Positions 10,532-19,398 of a DNA stretch of 64,000 nt are shown here, piece by piece. Each line of letters starts with the position of its first letter. Position 1 is the first letter of the stretch. The notes under the pieces are model-generated. The model was not told the origin of the DNA. It saw only the letters and a program-made list of their open reading frames with translations, and did not search any database. A program made the translations under genes and the position numbers. The stretch comes from Thiohalocapsa sp. (GTDB lineage Bacteria > Pseudomonadota > Gammaproteobacteria > Chromatiales > Chromatiaceae): assembly GCF_022340605.1 (NCBI RefSeq), contig NZ_JAJDNQ010000009.1:22509-86508 (forward strand). Direction: 5' to 3'.

Positions 10532-12103
10532 TCAGGCACCGAGGTCGGCGTCGGGACGCAGCCAGCGGGGGTAGGGCGCACCGAACTGCTGCTGGAGCAT
10601 CTGCTCCGCCGATGACAGCGCGCCGAGGATCCACGCCTGGTGCGAGGAGAACGCCTCACCGCAGATGTAGATGCGCTCGTCGGGCAGCGGGTGGCGCATG
10701 CGCGGCACCACGTCGACGCTGCGATGGCCCACCCGCCAGTAGTGCCAGCCGCCGCCGAACGGGGCCGGGGTCCAGTCCTGAAAGGCGGCCCATTCCGGCT
10801 GCGGCACCGGGATGCCGTGCACCTGCTCCAGTTGCTTGCGCACATCCTCCACCACGGCGGCGGAGACGGCGAGCCCCTCGGGGAAGCCGGCCGGCGTCGC
10901 GTAATAGGGCGGCACGCAGACCCGCTGCTCCCAGTAGCCGGTCGCATCGCCGTCGCTGTAGCTCGCCACCAGCAGAGCGCTGGTGTTGGTGGGGTCGCCG
11001 TCGGGCTGCTCGGACTCGACGCCGAAGTAGAGGCATTGGCGGATCGGCAGGTCGGTGTCGGAGCGCCCGTCCTTGAGACCGGCTGCTTCCCACCAGGGCG
11101 ATTCGAAGCCGAAGTAGAGCTTCGCTGCCGGCACCGGCACCACGCTGTCGAGGTCGCGCCGGAAGCCGGCATCGGTGAGCGGCAGGGAGTCGGGCGCGAG
11201 ATCCCGCAAGGCCTGCGCCGGCAGCGCCAGCACGACGTGCCGCGCTGTCACGTCGATGGGACCATCCGGCGTGTCCAGGTGCAGCCGATACGCGTCGCCA
11301 GTGGCTTCGACGGTGCGCAGCGAATGCCGAAGGGCGATCTGCCCGCCAGCGCCCTCGAAGCGCTGCGCCAGCGTCAGCGGCAGTGCCTGCATGCCGTCGA
11401 TGAGCGTTCGGCGCGTGCCGCCCCGCAGGTCGGTGTGAATGAGATTCACGGCACTGATCGCGGGGTCGAGGATGCAGGTGTAGCCCATCCCCTCGATGAG
11501 GAAGTCGTAGCCGCCGGCGGACAGCGCCGAGCGGATGACATCGATGGCGGGCACTTTGGTCACCGGCTGGCCGTCAACGGTCATCTCCCGCTCGCGCTGG
11601 AGCTTTTCGGCCTCGGTCAGCGCGGCGCCGTCGGCCAGAAAGGCCTCGAGCGCCTTGGCGAGCAGCTCCGGAGGCGCCTTGCCGCGCTCGTCCGGTGCAA
11701 GCGCGTAGGGGATGCGCTCGGAGCCGGCGTGGAGGTCCGCCAGGGTGAAACGCTCGCCGCGCAGGTAGTTCAGGTTGTGCTCGTCGCCGACCATGAAGGG
11801 CTTCGACGCGAGCCCGAGCTCGGCGATGAGGTCCACCACGAGGTCCTGGGTGTCGATGTAGCGCATCCCGCCCAGCTCGCACTTGAGATGGGGCGCGTGA
11901 GGTGGGGTCGCTGTGAACAGGCGCCCGCCGACCCGTTCGCCCTGCTCGAAGATCGCCACATGGGGCGGCCCATCGTTGCCGGCCAACGCCGATGCGCGGG
12001 TGCGCAGCGACCAGCCGGTGTAGACGCCGGCTACGCCGGCGCCGATGATCGCGACATCCAACGGCGGCTCACCGTCACGGCCAAGGCTGTACTGGGTGGT
12101 CAT
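10532..12103 (-). CDS. FAD-dependent amine/L-amino-acid oxidase family protein
   Basis: A 523-residue flavoprotein of the monoamine-oxidase superfamily. The dinucleotide-binding motif VAIIGAGVAGVYTGW lies at residues 17-31, the second FAD motif GERVGGRLFT near 53, and the C-terminal FAD segment YICGEAFSSHQAWILGAL near 485. Members oxidise amines or L-amino acids to imines with release of hydrogen peroxide; the exact substrate cannot be inferred. It lies between the YbdK-type ligase gene and the ATP-grasp gene on the same strand, with the family A repeat separating it from the latter. No dedicated catalase or peroxidase is nearby. Confidence 0.82.
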   Translation of the reverse strand: MTTQYSLGRDGEPPLDVAIIGAGVAGVYTGWSLRTRASALAGNDGPPHVAIFEQGERVGGRLFTATPPHAPHLKCELGGMRYIDTQDLVVDLIAELGLASKPFMVGDEHNLNYLRGERFTLADLHAGSERIPYALAPDERGKAPPELLAKALEAFLADGAALTEAEKLQREREMTVDGQPVTKVPAIDVIRSALSAGGYDFLIEGMGYTCILDPAISAVNLIHTDLRGGTRRTLIDGMQALPLTLAQRFEGAGGQIALRHSLRTVEATGDAYRLHLDTPDGPIDVTARHVVLALPAQALRDLAPDSLPLTDAGFRRDLDSVVPVPAAKLYFGFESPWWEAAGLKDGRSDTDLPIRQCLYFGVESEQPDGDPTNTSALLVASYSDGDATGYWEQRVCVPPYYATPAGFPEGLAVSAAVVEDVRKQLEQVHGIPVPQPEWAAFQDWTPAPFGGGWHYWRVGHRSVDVVPRMRHPLPDERIYICGEAFSSHQAWILGALSSAEQMLQQQFGAPYPRWLRPDADLGA

Positions 12104-12206
12104 GGACTGCTCCGGGCTTCAGGCGATGGAATTCTGGGGGTGATGTGACTCACAGGGATGACGTGATTCATACGACGACCTGACTCGGTGCGAAACAAGG
12201 CGCCGG

Positions 12207-13343
12207 TCAGATCCCTTCAACCGTGGTCTCGACCAGCCAGTCGACGACCCGCGCCTGCGCCGCGCGGTCATCGTCGCCGACCGCCTGCGCCTCGCGGAAC
12301 ACGCGCAGTTGGTGGTCGGCGCTGTTGCCCGCGCCCACGATGGTGCGCAGCCCGGTCAGCTCGTCGAGGCAGCCCAGGTCCGCCGCGTGATCGCCCAGCA
12401 GGTCGATGAGCTCCTCCACCAGGTCCGCCAGCGGCACGACACGGCGGCGGCCGAAATCCGCCAGCTCCGCCTCGCTGCCATAACGCTGGGCACGCCACTT
12501 GTTTTCGGCCAGGAGCACGCGGCGATACTCGCGCCAGCGCTGATTGTCGGCACGCAGCCGGTACAAGTAGGAGAGCAGCGATTGGTAGAGCGCGACCAGG
12601 GACAACGCCTGCTCCAGGTGGGTGCAGACGTCGCAGGCGCGGATTTCGAGCGTTGGATGCGCACCGCTCGGGCGGATGTCCCACCAGATTTTGGACGCGT
12701 CCTCGAAGTCGAAGGTCTCGCGCAGCATCGCGAGCAACGCCTCCCACTCGCCCCAGGACGCGAGGGTCTCGGGCAGGCCGGTGCGCGGCACGTCGCCGAA
12801 AATAGTGGGCCGGAAGGCCTTCAGCCCGGTGATGTCGCCCTCCCAAAACGGCGAGGACGTGCTCAGCGCCAGGAAATGCGGCAGGAAATAGGTCATCTGA
12901 CCCATCAGGTCCACGCGCAGGTCCTTGTTCTCGATGCCGGCGTGGATATGCATGCCACAGATCACCAGGCGCCGCGCCACGGTCTGGTGCTCGTCGGCGA
13001 TGATGCGGTAACGCTCCATGTCGGTGGGCTCCTGACTGTGCCAGCTCGACCACGGGTGGGTCGAGGCCGCCACCAGGCGCATGTCGTGCGCCTCGGCAAT
13101 ACGCGCGACCGTGCCACGCAGCTCCGACAGCTCACGCCGCGCGTCGGCCACATTCGCGCAGATGGCCGTGCCGATCTCCACCTGGCATTGCAGGAACTCG
13201 TGGGTCACGCGCTCGCCCAGCGCACGCGTGCACTGCGCCATGAACGACGGCGGGGGATGGCTCACGAGCTCCCGCGTCGCTGCGTCCACCAACAGATATT
13301 CTTCTTCGACTCCGAGGGTCAGCGCGGGCGGTGAAAGGCTCAT
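12207..13343 (-). CDS. YbdK-family carboxylate-amine ligase (GCS2 type)
   Basis: A 378-residue ATP-dependent ligase related to glutamate-cysteine ligase type 2. Family motifs are LGVEEEYLLVD near residue 10, STHPWSSW near 92, CGMHIHAGI near 128 and TSSPFWEGDITGLKAFR near 158. The ATG at 13343 puts GVEEE in its usual position about ten residues from the start; the frame is open upstream but unlike the family there. E. coli YbdK has only weak gamma-glutamylcysteine activity, so the true substrate here may be another amino acid or amine. It probably acts with the neighbouring amine oxidase and ATP-grasp proteins. Confidence 0.88.
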   Translation of the reverse strand: MSLSPPALTLGVEEEYLLVDAATRELVSHPPPSFMAQCTRALGERVTHEFLQCQVEIGTAICANVADARRELSELRGTVARIAEAHDMRLVAASTHPWSSWHSQEPTDMERYRIIADEHQTVARRLVICGMHIHAGIENKDLRVDLMGQMTYFLPHFLALSTSSPFWEGDITGLKAFRPTIFGDVPRTGLPETLASWGEWEALLAMLRETFDFEDASKIWWDIRPSGAHPTLEIRACDVCTHLEQALSLVALYQSLLSYLYRLRADNQRWREYRRVLLAENKWRAQRYGSEAELADFGRRRVVPLADLVEELIDLLGDHAADLGCLDELTGLRTIVGAGNSADHQLRVFREAQAVGDDDRAAQARVVDWLVETTVEGI

Positions 13344-13562
13344 CGGCGGGCTCCCGGCAGGCAGCAATTCGGCCCCGAGCCGCTTTGCTTTTTCCCACGG
13401 GCGCGGTCGGGCGTTGGCGCGCAAGTCTAACCGAGCGAGCACCCGCTGCAACCGGACAATGGCGATCGTGAACCCCGGTGTGCTCCAGTCATCCAAAAGG
13501 CCCTTTATGGCTCAGGGGAAAATCGCACAGTCGTCCGGGCTTGACGCAGGTGCGGCGCGTGC

Positions 13563-14579
13563 TCAGCCGGTCTTTTCGGGCGGCAGGTGGATGTCGTATG
13601 CCGAGCGCAGTTGTCGAAGCTGCTGGCTGAGCGATTCGTCCGCCAGGGTCCTCAGGTAGCGCTTGCGCACACTGGCTGCCACCTCGGCGAAGGGCAGCAC
13701 CCGTGGCGGCCGGTGCGCGTGCACGTAGACCAGATGCTGGCCGTGCCGGGACGGCACCGGGCCATACCATTTGCCCACCGGGGCGTCCCGCAACGCCTCT
13801 TCAAAGCGCCTGCCGAAGCGGCGCTCCAGCGCCTGGTCGCTCTCGAACGGGAGCACCGCCGGCACCACCGGCGCATCGCCGAGGGCGAGCGCGGCGTCCA
13901 TGTCGAGCCCTTCGGCACGAATTCGGGCCAGGGCTTCCCGCGCCCGGGCCTCGGCCGCATCGCCGTGCTTCGAGCCGTCGAATTCGATGTGGGACAGGCG
14001 CGTCTCGGCGGGCGTGGTCCAGGCGTCGAGATTGGCCTCGTAATAGGCCAAGATGTCGGCTGGCTCTGGGTCAGACGACAGCGCGGCCGATCGGATCAGA
14101 CGCCGTGCGGCGTCGCTCAGGACGCGGTGTACTCCGAGGTCGCGGTGGTGCAGGCCGAGCGCCAGCGCGCGGTCGGCCAGCGCCGCCTGGTTGGTGGGGC
14201 CGTCGTCGTTTGCACACATGCAGCGCGCGATTCGCGCGAGTCGCCGCTGCACCACGGCTTCTTCCTGCATGCCGTGCGCCAGGGCGTAGTGGAACAGCAG
14301 TTCCTGGTCGACCAGCGCGGTCACGATGGCCTGCTCCTCCTCGGCAGTCGGCCCGCGACCCCGCGCTTGCCTGAAGGCGCGCTGGGCCTGAATCAAGTGG
14401 CTATGCGGGATGCTGATCGCCGGCCTTGCGAATGCCGAGGACGCGCTGGGTAACGTGAACGATGACTCCGCGAGCCACCGACTTGCAATGAACAGCACCA
14501 CGCCGCTCAGCAAGACGTGCAGGATCGGCGAGCGCAGTAGCGCGAGGCATGCGCTTCGTACCACACGGGGCATGTCCAT
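13563..14579 (-). CDS. Membrane-anchored parvulin-like peptidyl-prolyl isomerase
   Basis: A 338-residue protein with one N-terminal membrane anchor (residues about 14-35), a helical chaperone-like region (about 60-180) with the acidic segment TAEEEQAIVTALVDQELL, and a C-terminal parvulin-like domain ending in GPVPSRHGQHLVYVHA near residue 285. This is the layout of periplasmic PpiC/SurA-type folding factors. GGGGAG at good spacing supports the ATG at 14579. It lies 219 bases upstream of the YbdK-type ligase on the same strand. Whether it belongs to that pathway is unclear. Confidence 0.72.
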   Translation of the reverse strand: MDMPRVVRSACLALLRSPILHVLLSGVVLFIASRWLAESSFTLPSASSAFARPAISIPHSHLIQAQRAFRQARGRGPTAEEEQAIVTALVDQELLFHYALAHGMQEEAVVQRRLARIARCMCANDDGPTNQAALADRALALGLHHRDLGVHRVLSDAARRLIRSAALSSDPEPADILAYYEANLDAWTTPAETRLSHIEFDGSKHGDAAEARAREALARIRAEGLDMDAALALGDAPVVPAVLPFESDQALERRFGRRFEEALRDAPVGKWYGPVPSRHGQHLVYVHAHRPPRVLPFAEVAASVRKRYLRTLADESLSQQLRQLRSAYDIHLPPEKTG

Positions 14580-14901
14580 GTGCGCTCCCCAATCACGTGC
14601 TGAATCGCGGTCGATATGGGCCGAGCCCCTTTGATTGGCAAGCTTACGCGGCCAACCCGCATTGGGGCAATCATGGTTCCCCTGCTGGCACGTTCGGACG
14701 CCATGGGTTGCGCGGTAGGGTGATCGACGCGCGTGCCGGCACGGCGATTCCCGAGTCTCATGCGTCGACGCCGCCCGCCTGGTCGACCTCCGTCAGGCGT
14801 CTGCCGGAGGAAAGCAATTGGTCAACCAGCGCGAAGACGGCTCGCGGCGCGACGACAGCGGCATCCGCCGGGTGGCGGACCGGCAGCGCCAAAAAGTCCG
14901 A
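14580..14901. other. Intergenic region without a recognised gene
   Basis: 322 bases between the start of the parvulin-like gene and the end of the sugar dehydrogenase gene, both on the minus strand. It should hold the promoter of the parvulin-like gene. No convincing -35/-10 pair, terminator, repeat-family copy or conserved coding frame is visible. Confidence 0.5.
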
Positions 14902-16122
14902 TCAGTCCGGCACGATTCGCAACAACGCGCCGTTCGGCTCGTCGGTGAGCACATACAGCTCGCCATCCGGCCCCATGCGCAGGTCGCGCACCCGCTCGCC
15001 GATCCCGAGCTTCTCGATACCGACGATCCTGCCGTCTTCGAGGTCCAGCCGCTGGACCTCCCGGAACTTGAGGGCGCCGCTCATAAGGTCGCCCCGCCAG
15101 CGCGGGAAGCGCTCGCCGGTGTAGACCGTGAGGCCACTCGGCGCCTTCGACGGCGTCCAGACCACCAGCGGGGCGGTGACGTCCGGGCGTTCGGCCACGT
15201 CGGAGATGGGTGGCCCCCAGTACTCGATGCTGTAGGTGACCTCGGGCCAGCCGTAGTTGTGGCCGGCCTGGATACGGTTCAGCTCGTCCCCGCCTTGGGC
15301 ACCATGCTCATTGGCGTAGACGGCGCCCGTGTCCGGGTCGCGGGTCATGCCCTGGATGTTGCGGTGGCCGAAGCTGTAGATCTCGGGCCTTGCACCGGCC
15401 CGGTGGGTGAAGGGATTGTCCGGCGGTGCCTTGCCTGTGTCGGTGAGCCTGACCACGGAACCGAAGTGGGTGCCGAGGTCTTGCGCCTGCTTGCGGATCA
15501 CGTCGCCGTGGAAGGACACGGGTGGGTTGCCGCCGTCGCCGATGCTCATCAACAGCGTCCCGTCTGGCAGCCAGACCAGCCGCGAGCCGAAGTGCTGCCC
15601 GCCGGACTTCCAGTCGGCGTTGTGGAAGATCACCTCGGTGTTCAGTAGCCGCGTGGCCTGATCGTCCAGTCGGCCGCGGCCCAGCGCGGTGCGGTTCTTG
15701 TTCTCGTGGCCCTGGGCGAAGGTGAAATAGACGAGCCGGTTCCGCGCGAAGTCCGGGTGCAGTGCGATGTCCAGGAGGCCACCCTGGCCGCAGTCGGTGC
15801 AGATGTCCGGCAGACCGGCGATGGGCTCCGGCGCCAGCTCGCCGCCGCGCAGCAGCCGCAGCCGCCCGGGGCGCTCGGTGATGAGCGCGTCGCCGTTCGG
15901 CAGCCAGGCGATGGACCACGGGTGCACGAGGCCGCGGATGACTTCCTCGGCCCGCCAGCCCGTGGCGTCCGGCACGTCGGTGCCGGTGGGCTCGATGGAG
16001 CCTGCCGGGGCGGAGCAACCGGACACCAGGCCCGCCAGGGCGGCAGTGCCCAGGAGCCTTGCCCTGCGGCCGGCGCGGCTCGCGGTGGCAGCAGGAGGAC
16101 GGTGATATCGATGGTGCTGCAT
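14902..16122 (-). CDS. PQQ-dependent sugar dehydrogenase-like lipoprotein
   Basis: A 406-residue predicted lipoprotein with a six-bladed beta-propeller of the soluble glucose/sorbosone dehydrogenase family (E. coli YliI-like). The signal ends with a lipobox (LAGLVSGC) near residue 36. Blade motifs include HPWSIAWLPNGDALITERPG near 68, the catalytic-histidine region GQGGLLDIALHPDF near 113, and YSFGHRNIQGM near 250, the usual PQQ-contact segment. It should oxidise aldose sugars in the periplasm if PQQ is available; no pqq genes are in the window. It is divergent from the amylase-like gene across a 199-base gap likely to hold both promoters. Confidence 0.88.
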   Translation of the reverse strand: MQHHRYHRPPAATASRAGRRARLLGTAALAGLVSGCSAPAGSIEPTGTDVPDATGWRAEEVIRGLVHPWSIAWLPNGDALITERPGRLRLLRGGELAPEPIAGLPDICTDCGQGGLLDIALHPDFARNRLVYFTFAQGHENKNRTALGRGRLDDQATRLLNTEVIFHNADWKSGGQHFGSRLVWLPDGTLLMSIGDGGNPPVSFHGDVIRKQAQDLGTHFGSVVRLTDTGKAPPDNPFTHRAGARPEIYSFGHRNIQGMTRDPDTGAVYANEHGAQGGDELNRIQAGHNYGWPEVTYSIEYWGPPISDVAERPDVTAPLVVWTPSKAPSGLTVYTGERFPRWRGDLMSGALKFREVQRLDLEDGRIVGIEKLGIGERVRDLRMGPDGELYVLTDEPNGALLRIVPD

Positions 16123-16321
16123 GGACCTGGCTTCCTCGGGCTTGTGACGCTGGTTGGCCGACGCCGGGTCGGGTCGGGCCGGCTCCTGATGGGCGCTTTG
16201 ACAACAGATCCGCTCGCGCCCGACGGTAAAGGCTTACATGGTATGCCCCGCCTGGCAGTCGCGCGGGCGGTTGGGCGCCCGCCCGTGAGACCATGTCGGG
16301 TCGCTGTTGGATGCATGGTAG

Positions 16322-17992
16322 GTGAAGTTTCCGATGCAGTTGTTGGTGGGCCTGCTCAGCATGGCGTTGAACGCGACCATCGTCGCCTTCGCTGCGCTGC
16401 TGCTCCTGGTTGCGAGCGGCGGCCTGGACTCGGACGACCCGGTGCCGGAGGATGACGACGTGCCCGCACCAGCGGTGGTTGTGGCCGCGTCCGACATGCC
16501 GCGCGATGTCGTGGTGGAACTGTTCGAATGGCGCTGGGACGACATTGCCGTGGAGTGCGAGACCTTTCTCGGCCCTCGGGGCTTCGCGGCCGTGCAGGTG
16601 TCTCCGCCCAACGAGCACCGGGTGGTGGCCGGCTACCCCTGGTGGCAGCGCTACGAGCCGGTGAGCTTCGCGCTCACCAGCCGCGGCGGCGATGAGAACG
16701 CCTTCGCGGACATGGTGCGCCGTTGCGCCGCCGCCGGCGTCGAGGTCTACGTGGATGCCGTCATCAATAACATGACGGGTCCGGCGCTGGCGGATGATCC
16801 ACTTTGGGGCACCGGCAGCGCCGGCAGCCACTACGACTACTACGACTATCCGGGTCTGCTGCAGCAGGACTTCCACAGCCCCCGCTGCGCAGTTGCCGGG
16901 CGCTACGACAACCGCGCCGCGGTGCAGCGCTGCAACCTGCTGGGCCGCGCGGACCTGAACACCGAGGCCGACCCCGTGCAGAACCGTGTCGGCGCCTACC
17001 TGAATCGCCTGCTGGATCTGGGCGTGTCCGGCTTCCGCATCGATGCGGCCAATTACATGGCCTCCGGCGACATCGCCGGCATCCTGGCGCGGGTGGAGGG
17101 GCTACCCTTCGTCTACCAGGCGGTGGACGATGGCCCCGGCCAGGCGGTGCGGGCGTTGGAGTATCTCGGCAACGGCGCGGTTACCGAGCAGGACTACGGG
17201 CGACGGCTCGCGACGGCCTTTCGCAGCGGCAACATCGCCGAGCTGCGCAACATGCGGCCCGGCCTGGGGGCGGACGACCTGGTGCCGAGCGACCAGGCAC
17301 TGGTGTTCGTGGACAGCCACGAGACCCGGCGCGCCCAGACTGCCGCGGGTCGCGGTGCGGATGCGATGCTGACGCCGGGCGACGGCGCCGTCTATGACCT
17401 CGCCAACGTCTTCATGCTGGCGTGGCCCTACGGCACGGCGCGGATCATGTCTGGCTACGACTTCTCGGATCCCAATGCCGGGCCGCCTTCGGCGGACGAC
17501 GGCACCACGCTGCGGGTACACGGCCCCAACGGCCTCGGCTGCACGACGGCCTGGCGCTGCGAGCACCGCCGTGCGGCCATCGTCGGCATGGTCGGCTTCC
17601 GCAACCACACCGACGGCGCCAAGGTTGCGAACTGGTGGAGCGATGACGCAGGCGGGCGCATCGCCTTCGCCCGCGGCGAGCGCGGCTTCGTCGCCATCAA
17701 CGCCACCGACGAGCCCATGCGCCAGTGGCTGCGCACCGGCCTGCCGGCGGGGCGCTACTGCAACGCCGTGGCGGCCCGGCTGGAGGATGGCAGGTGCCGG
17801 CCGGCGGAGCCGGCGAAGGCGGGCGATGCGGCAGCGACTGCTGCGCCGGCGGGCGCGTCAGGCGGTGCATCCGCGCCGGGCATCGAGGTCACCGTAGGCA
17901 AGGACACGAGCGCTACGTTCGAGCTGCCACCGCGCTCCGCCGCGGCGATCTACGTCGGCCTCCAGCCGACAGCCGATCCAGTGCCACGCTGA
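16322..17992 (+). CDS. GH13 alpha-amylase-like protein with altered catalytic residues
   Basis: A 556-residue exported or membrane-anchored protein (hydrophobic segment about residues 8-31) most like animal-type GH13 alpha-amylases: DDIAVECETFLGPRGFAAVQ, the PPNEH segment, a WWQRYEPVSF segment and GFRIDAANYM. The nucleophile aspartate is kept (D241). The position expected to hold the general acid/base glutamate reads Ala267 (YQAVDDG), the third acidic residue is Glu334 (VDSHETRR rather than HD), and the region-I histidine is Asn150 (DAVINNM). These codons were checked in the DNA. It may be a non-catalytic glucan-binding protein. The start is GTG 16322; ATG 16334 in the same frame is an alternative. 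An Ala/Gly/Pro-rich insert lies near residues 495-525. Confidence 0.75.
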   Translation: MKFPMQLLVGLLSMALNATIVAFAALLLLVASGGLDSDDPVPEDDDVPAPAVVVAASDMPRDVVVELFEWRWDDIAVECETFLGPRGFAAVQVSPPNEHRVVAGYPWWQRYEPVSFALTSRGGDENAFADMVRRCAAAGVEVYVDAVINNMTGPALADDPLWGTGSAGSHYDYYDYPGLLQQDFHSPRCAVAGRYDNRAAVQRCNLLGRADLNTEADPVQNRVGAYLNRLLDLGVSGFRIDAANYMASGDIAGILARVEGLPFVYQAVDDGPGQAVRALEYLGNGAVTEQDYGRRLATAFRSGNIAELRNMRPGLGADDLVPSDQALVFVDSHETRRAQTAAGRGADAMLTPGDGAVYDLANVFMLAWPYGTARIMSGYDFSDPNAGPPSADDGTTLRVHGPNGLGCTTAWRCEHRRAAIVGMVGFRNHTDGAKVANWWSDDAGGRIAFARGERGFVAINATDEPMRQWLRTGLPAGRYCNAVAARLEDGRCRPAEPAKAGDAAATAAPAGASGGASAPGIEVTVGKDTSATFELPPRSAAAIYVGLQPTADPVPR

Positions 17993-18014
17993 GCGCCCAC
18001 TCCCACCGAGTCCG

Positions 18015-18038
18015 CGGGAGCGGCACGCTCGGTGCCGC
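18015..18038. repeat. Dispersed hairpin repeat, family B copy 1 (partial)
   Basis: A GGGAG stretch followed by a 7-bp hairpin, GCGGCAC / GTGCCGC (18020-18038). It lies in the 173-base gap between the convergent amylase-like and cyclopropane-fatty-acid-synthase-like genes. The same core recurs at 26795-26862 and twice inside 63324-63487. There is no T-run, so it is not a classical terminator. The motif recalls Pseudomonas-type REP sequences. Confidence 0.6.
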
Positions 18039-18165
18039 GATCGGCAGCGTTCGCGCCACGCGACGACAGCCGCGAACGCCTACGCATGCACCAAGCACGG
18101 CCTTGCGCCACGGCGCACCGACAGACCCAGAATCAGCCTGACGGCGGCGCCGCGCCGGCGCCCGC

Positions 18166-19398
18166 TCAAGCCCCGGCCAGCGCCACTTGCATCACGTCGA
18201 TGCGCCGGTCGCGGAAGCCCGCCTCGCAGTAGGACAGGTAGTAGCGCCACATGCGGATGAAGCGCTCGTCGTAGCCCAGCGCACGCACGGCCGGCAGCTC
18301 GGTCTCGAAGCGCTCGCGCCAGGCGGCGAGCGTGCGGGCGTAGTCCAGGCCGTGGAAGCTGCGCGCGACAACCCCGAGCCCGGCCTCGGCAGCGGCGGCG
18401 TCGAAGCGGCCCACCGTCGGCAGCATGCCGCCCGGGAAGATGTAATGCTGGATGAAGTCCGGGCTCGCCTTGTAGCCGTCGAACTCCGAATCCGCGATGG
18501 TGATGACTTGCAGCGCCGCGCGCCCGCCCGGTTTCAGGCAACGCTTCAGCATGGCCATATAGGCCGGCCAGTAGGCCTCGCCCACCGCCTCGAACATCTC
18601 GATGGAGACGATGTGATCGAAGCGCTCGGTGACATCGCGGTAGTCCTGGAGCCGGAATGCCAGCCGCTCCGCCAGCGCGCTGCCCGCGACGGCCGTCTCG
18701 GCCCAGGCGAGCTGCTCGCGCGACAGGGTGATGCCGGTGACCGCGAGCCCGGCGGATGCCGCGGTGCGGGCGAAGCCGCCCCAGCCGCAGCCCACCTCCA
18801 GCAGGTGCTGGCCGGGTGTCGCTTCCAGCAGACCTAGCAGGCGCCGGTACTTGTTGTGCTGGGCCTGTGCCAGGGTCTCCTCGGGCGTGTCGGCCTCGCG
18901 CTCGAACACGGCTGCGGAGTAGGTCATGCTCGGGTCCAGCCAGAGCCGGTAGAAGGCGTTGCCAAGGTCGTAGTGAGCCTCGATGTTGCGCCTGCTGCCG
19001 GCCTTGGTGTTGGCGCGCCGGCGGTGGCGGAACAGCGACGCGACCCGGTTCAGCCAGCTGCCCTCGAACACCTCCACCAGCGCATGCTGGTTGGCGGCAA
19101 GACAGTGCAGCAAAGCGGTGACATCCGGGCTGTCCCAGTCGCCGGCCATGTAGGATTCGCCGAGGCCGACGTGGCCGCGGGTGGCAATGCGCCGGGCGAA
19201 GCTGACGGGCTTCAGGAGCCGGATCTCGCCGCTCGGCCCAGCCTCGGTGCCGTGCATCTCGTGGCAGTGCTCGCCGATGCGGATGCGCAGGTGGCCGCGC
19301 AGGATGCGGTCGAACAGGTGCTGGAAGGGCTTGAGGCCGGGCAGGCGGGCGATCGGGCCGGCGGGCAGGGCCGCCTCTGCGCGTTTGGAATCGGACAT
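18166..19398 (-). CDS. Cyclopropane-fatty-acyl-phospholipid synthase family methyltransferase
   Basis: A 410-residue SAM-dependent enzyme acting on unsaturated acyl chains of membrane phospholipids. The SAM-binding motif VGCGWGGFA is near residue 204; TGITLSREQLAWAE, SIEMFEAVGEAYW and FIQHYIFPGGMLPT are characteristic of CFA synthases. It overlaps the upstream DUF1365 gene by one base (TGATG-type junction), the third member of a conserved flavoprotein-DUF1365-methyltransferase operon. In related operons of alphaproteobacteria such enzymes make cyclopropane or modified methylated fatty acids in oxidative or singlet-oxygen stress, so the product need not be a plain cyclopropane (inference). Confidence 0.9.
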   Translation of the reverse strand: MSDSKRAEAALPAGPIARLPGLKPFQHLFDRILRGHLRIRIGEHCHEMHGTEAGPSGEIRLLKPVSFARRIATRGHVGLGESYMAGDWDSPDVTALLHCLAANQHALVEVFEGSWLNRVASLFRHRRRANTKAGSRRNIEAHYDLGNAFYRLWLDPSMTYSAAVFEREADTPEETLAQAQHNKYRRLLGLLEATPGQHLLEVGCGWGGFARTAASAGLAVTGITLSREQLAWAETAVAGSALAERLAFRLQDYRDVTERFDHIVSIEMFEAVGEAYWPAYMAMLKRCLKPGGRAALQVITIADSEFDGYKASPDFIQHYIFPGGMLPTVGRFDAAAAEAGLGVVARSFHGLDYARTLAAWRERFETELPAVRALGYDERFIRMWRYYLSYCEAGFRDRRIDVMQVALAGA

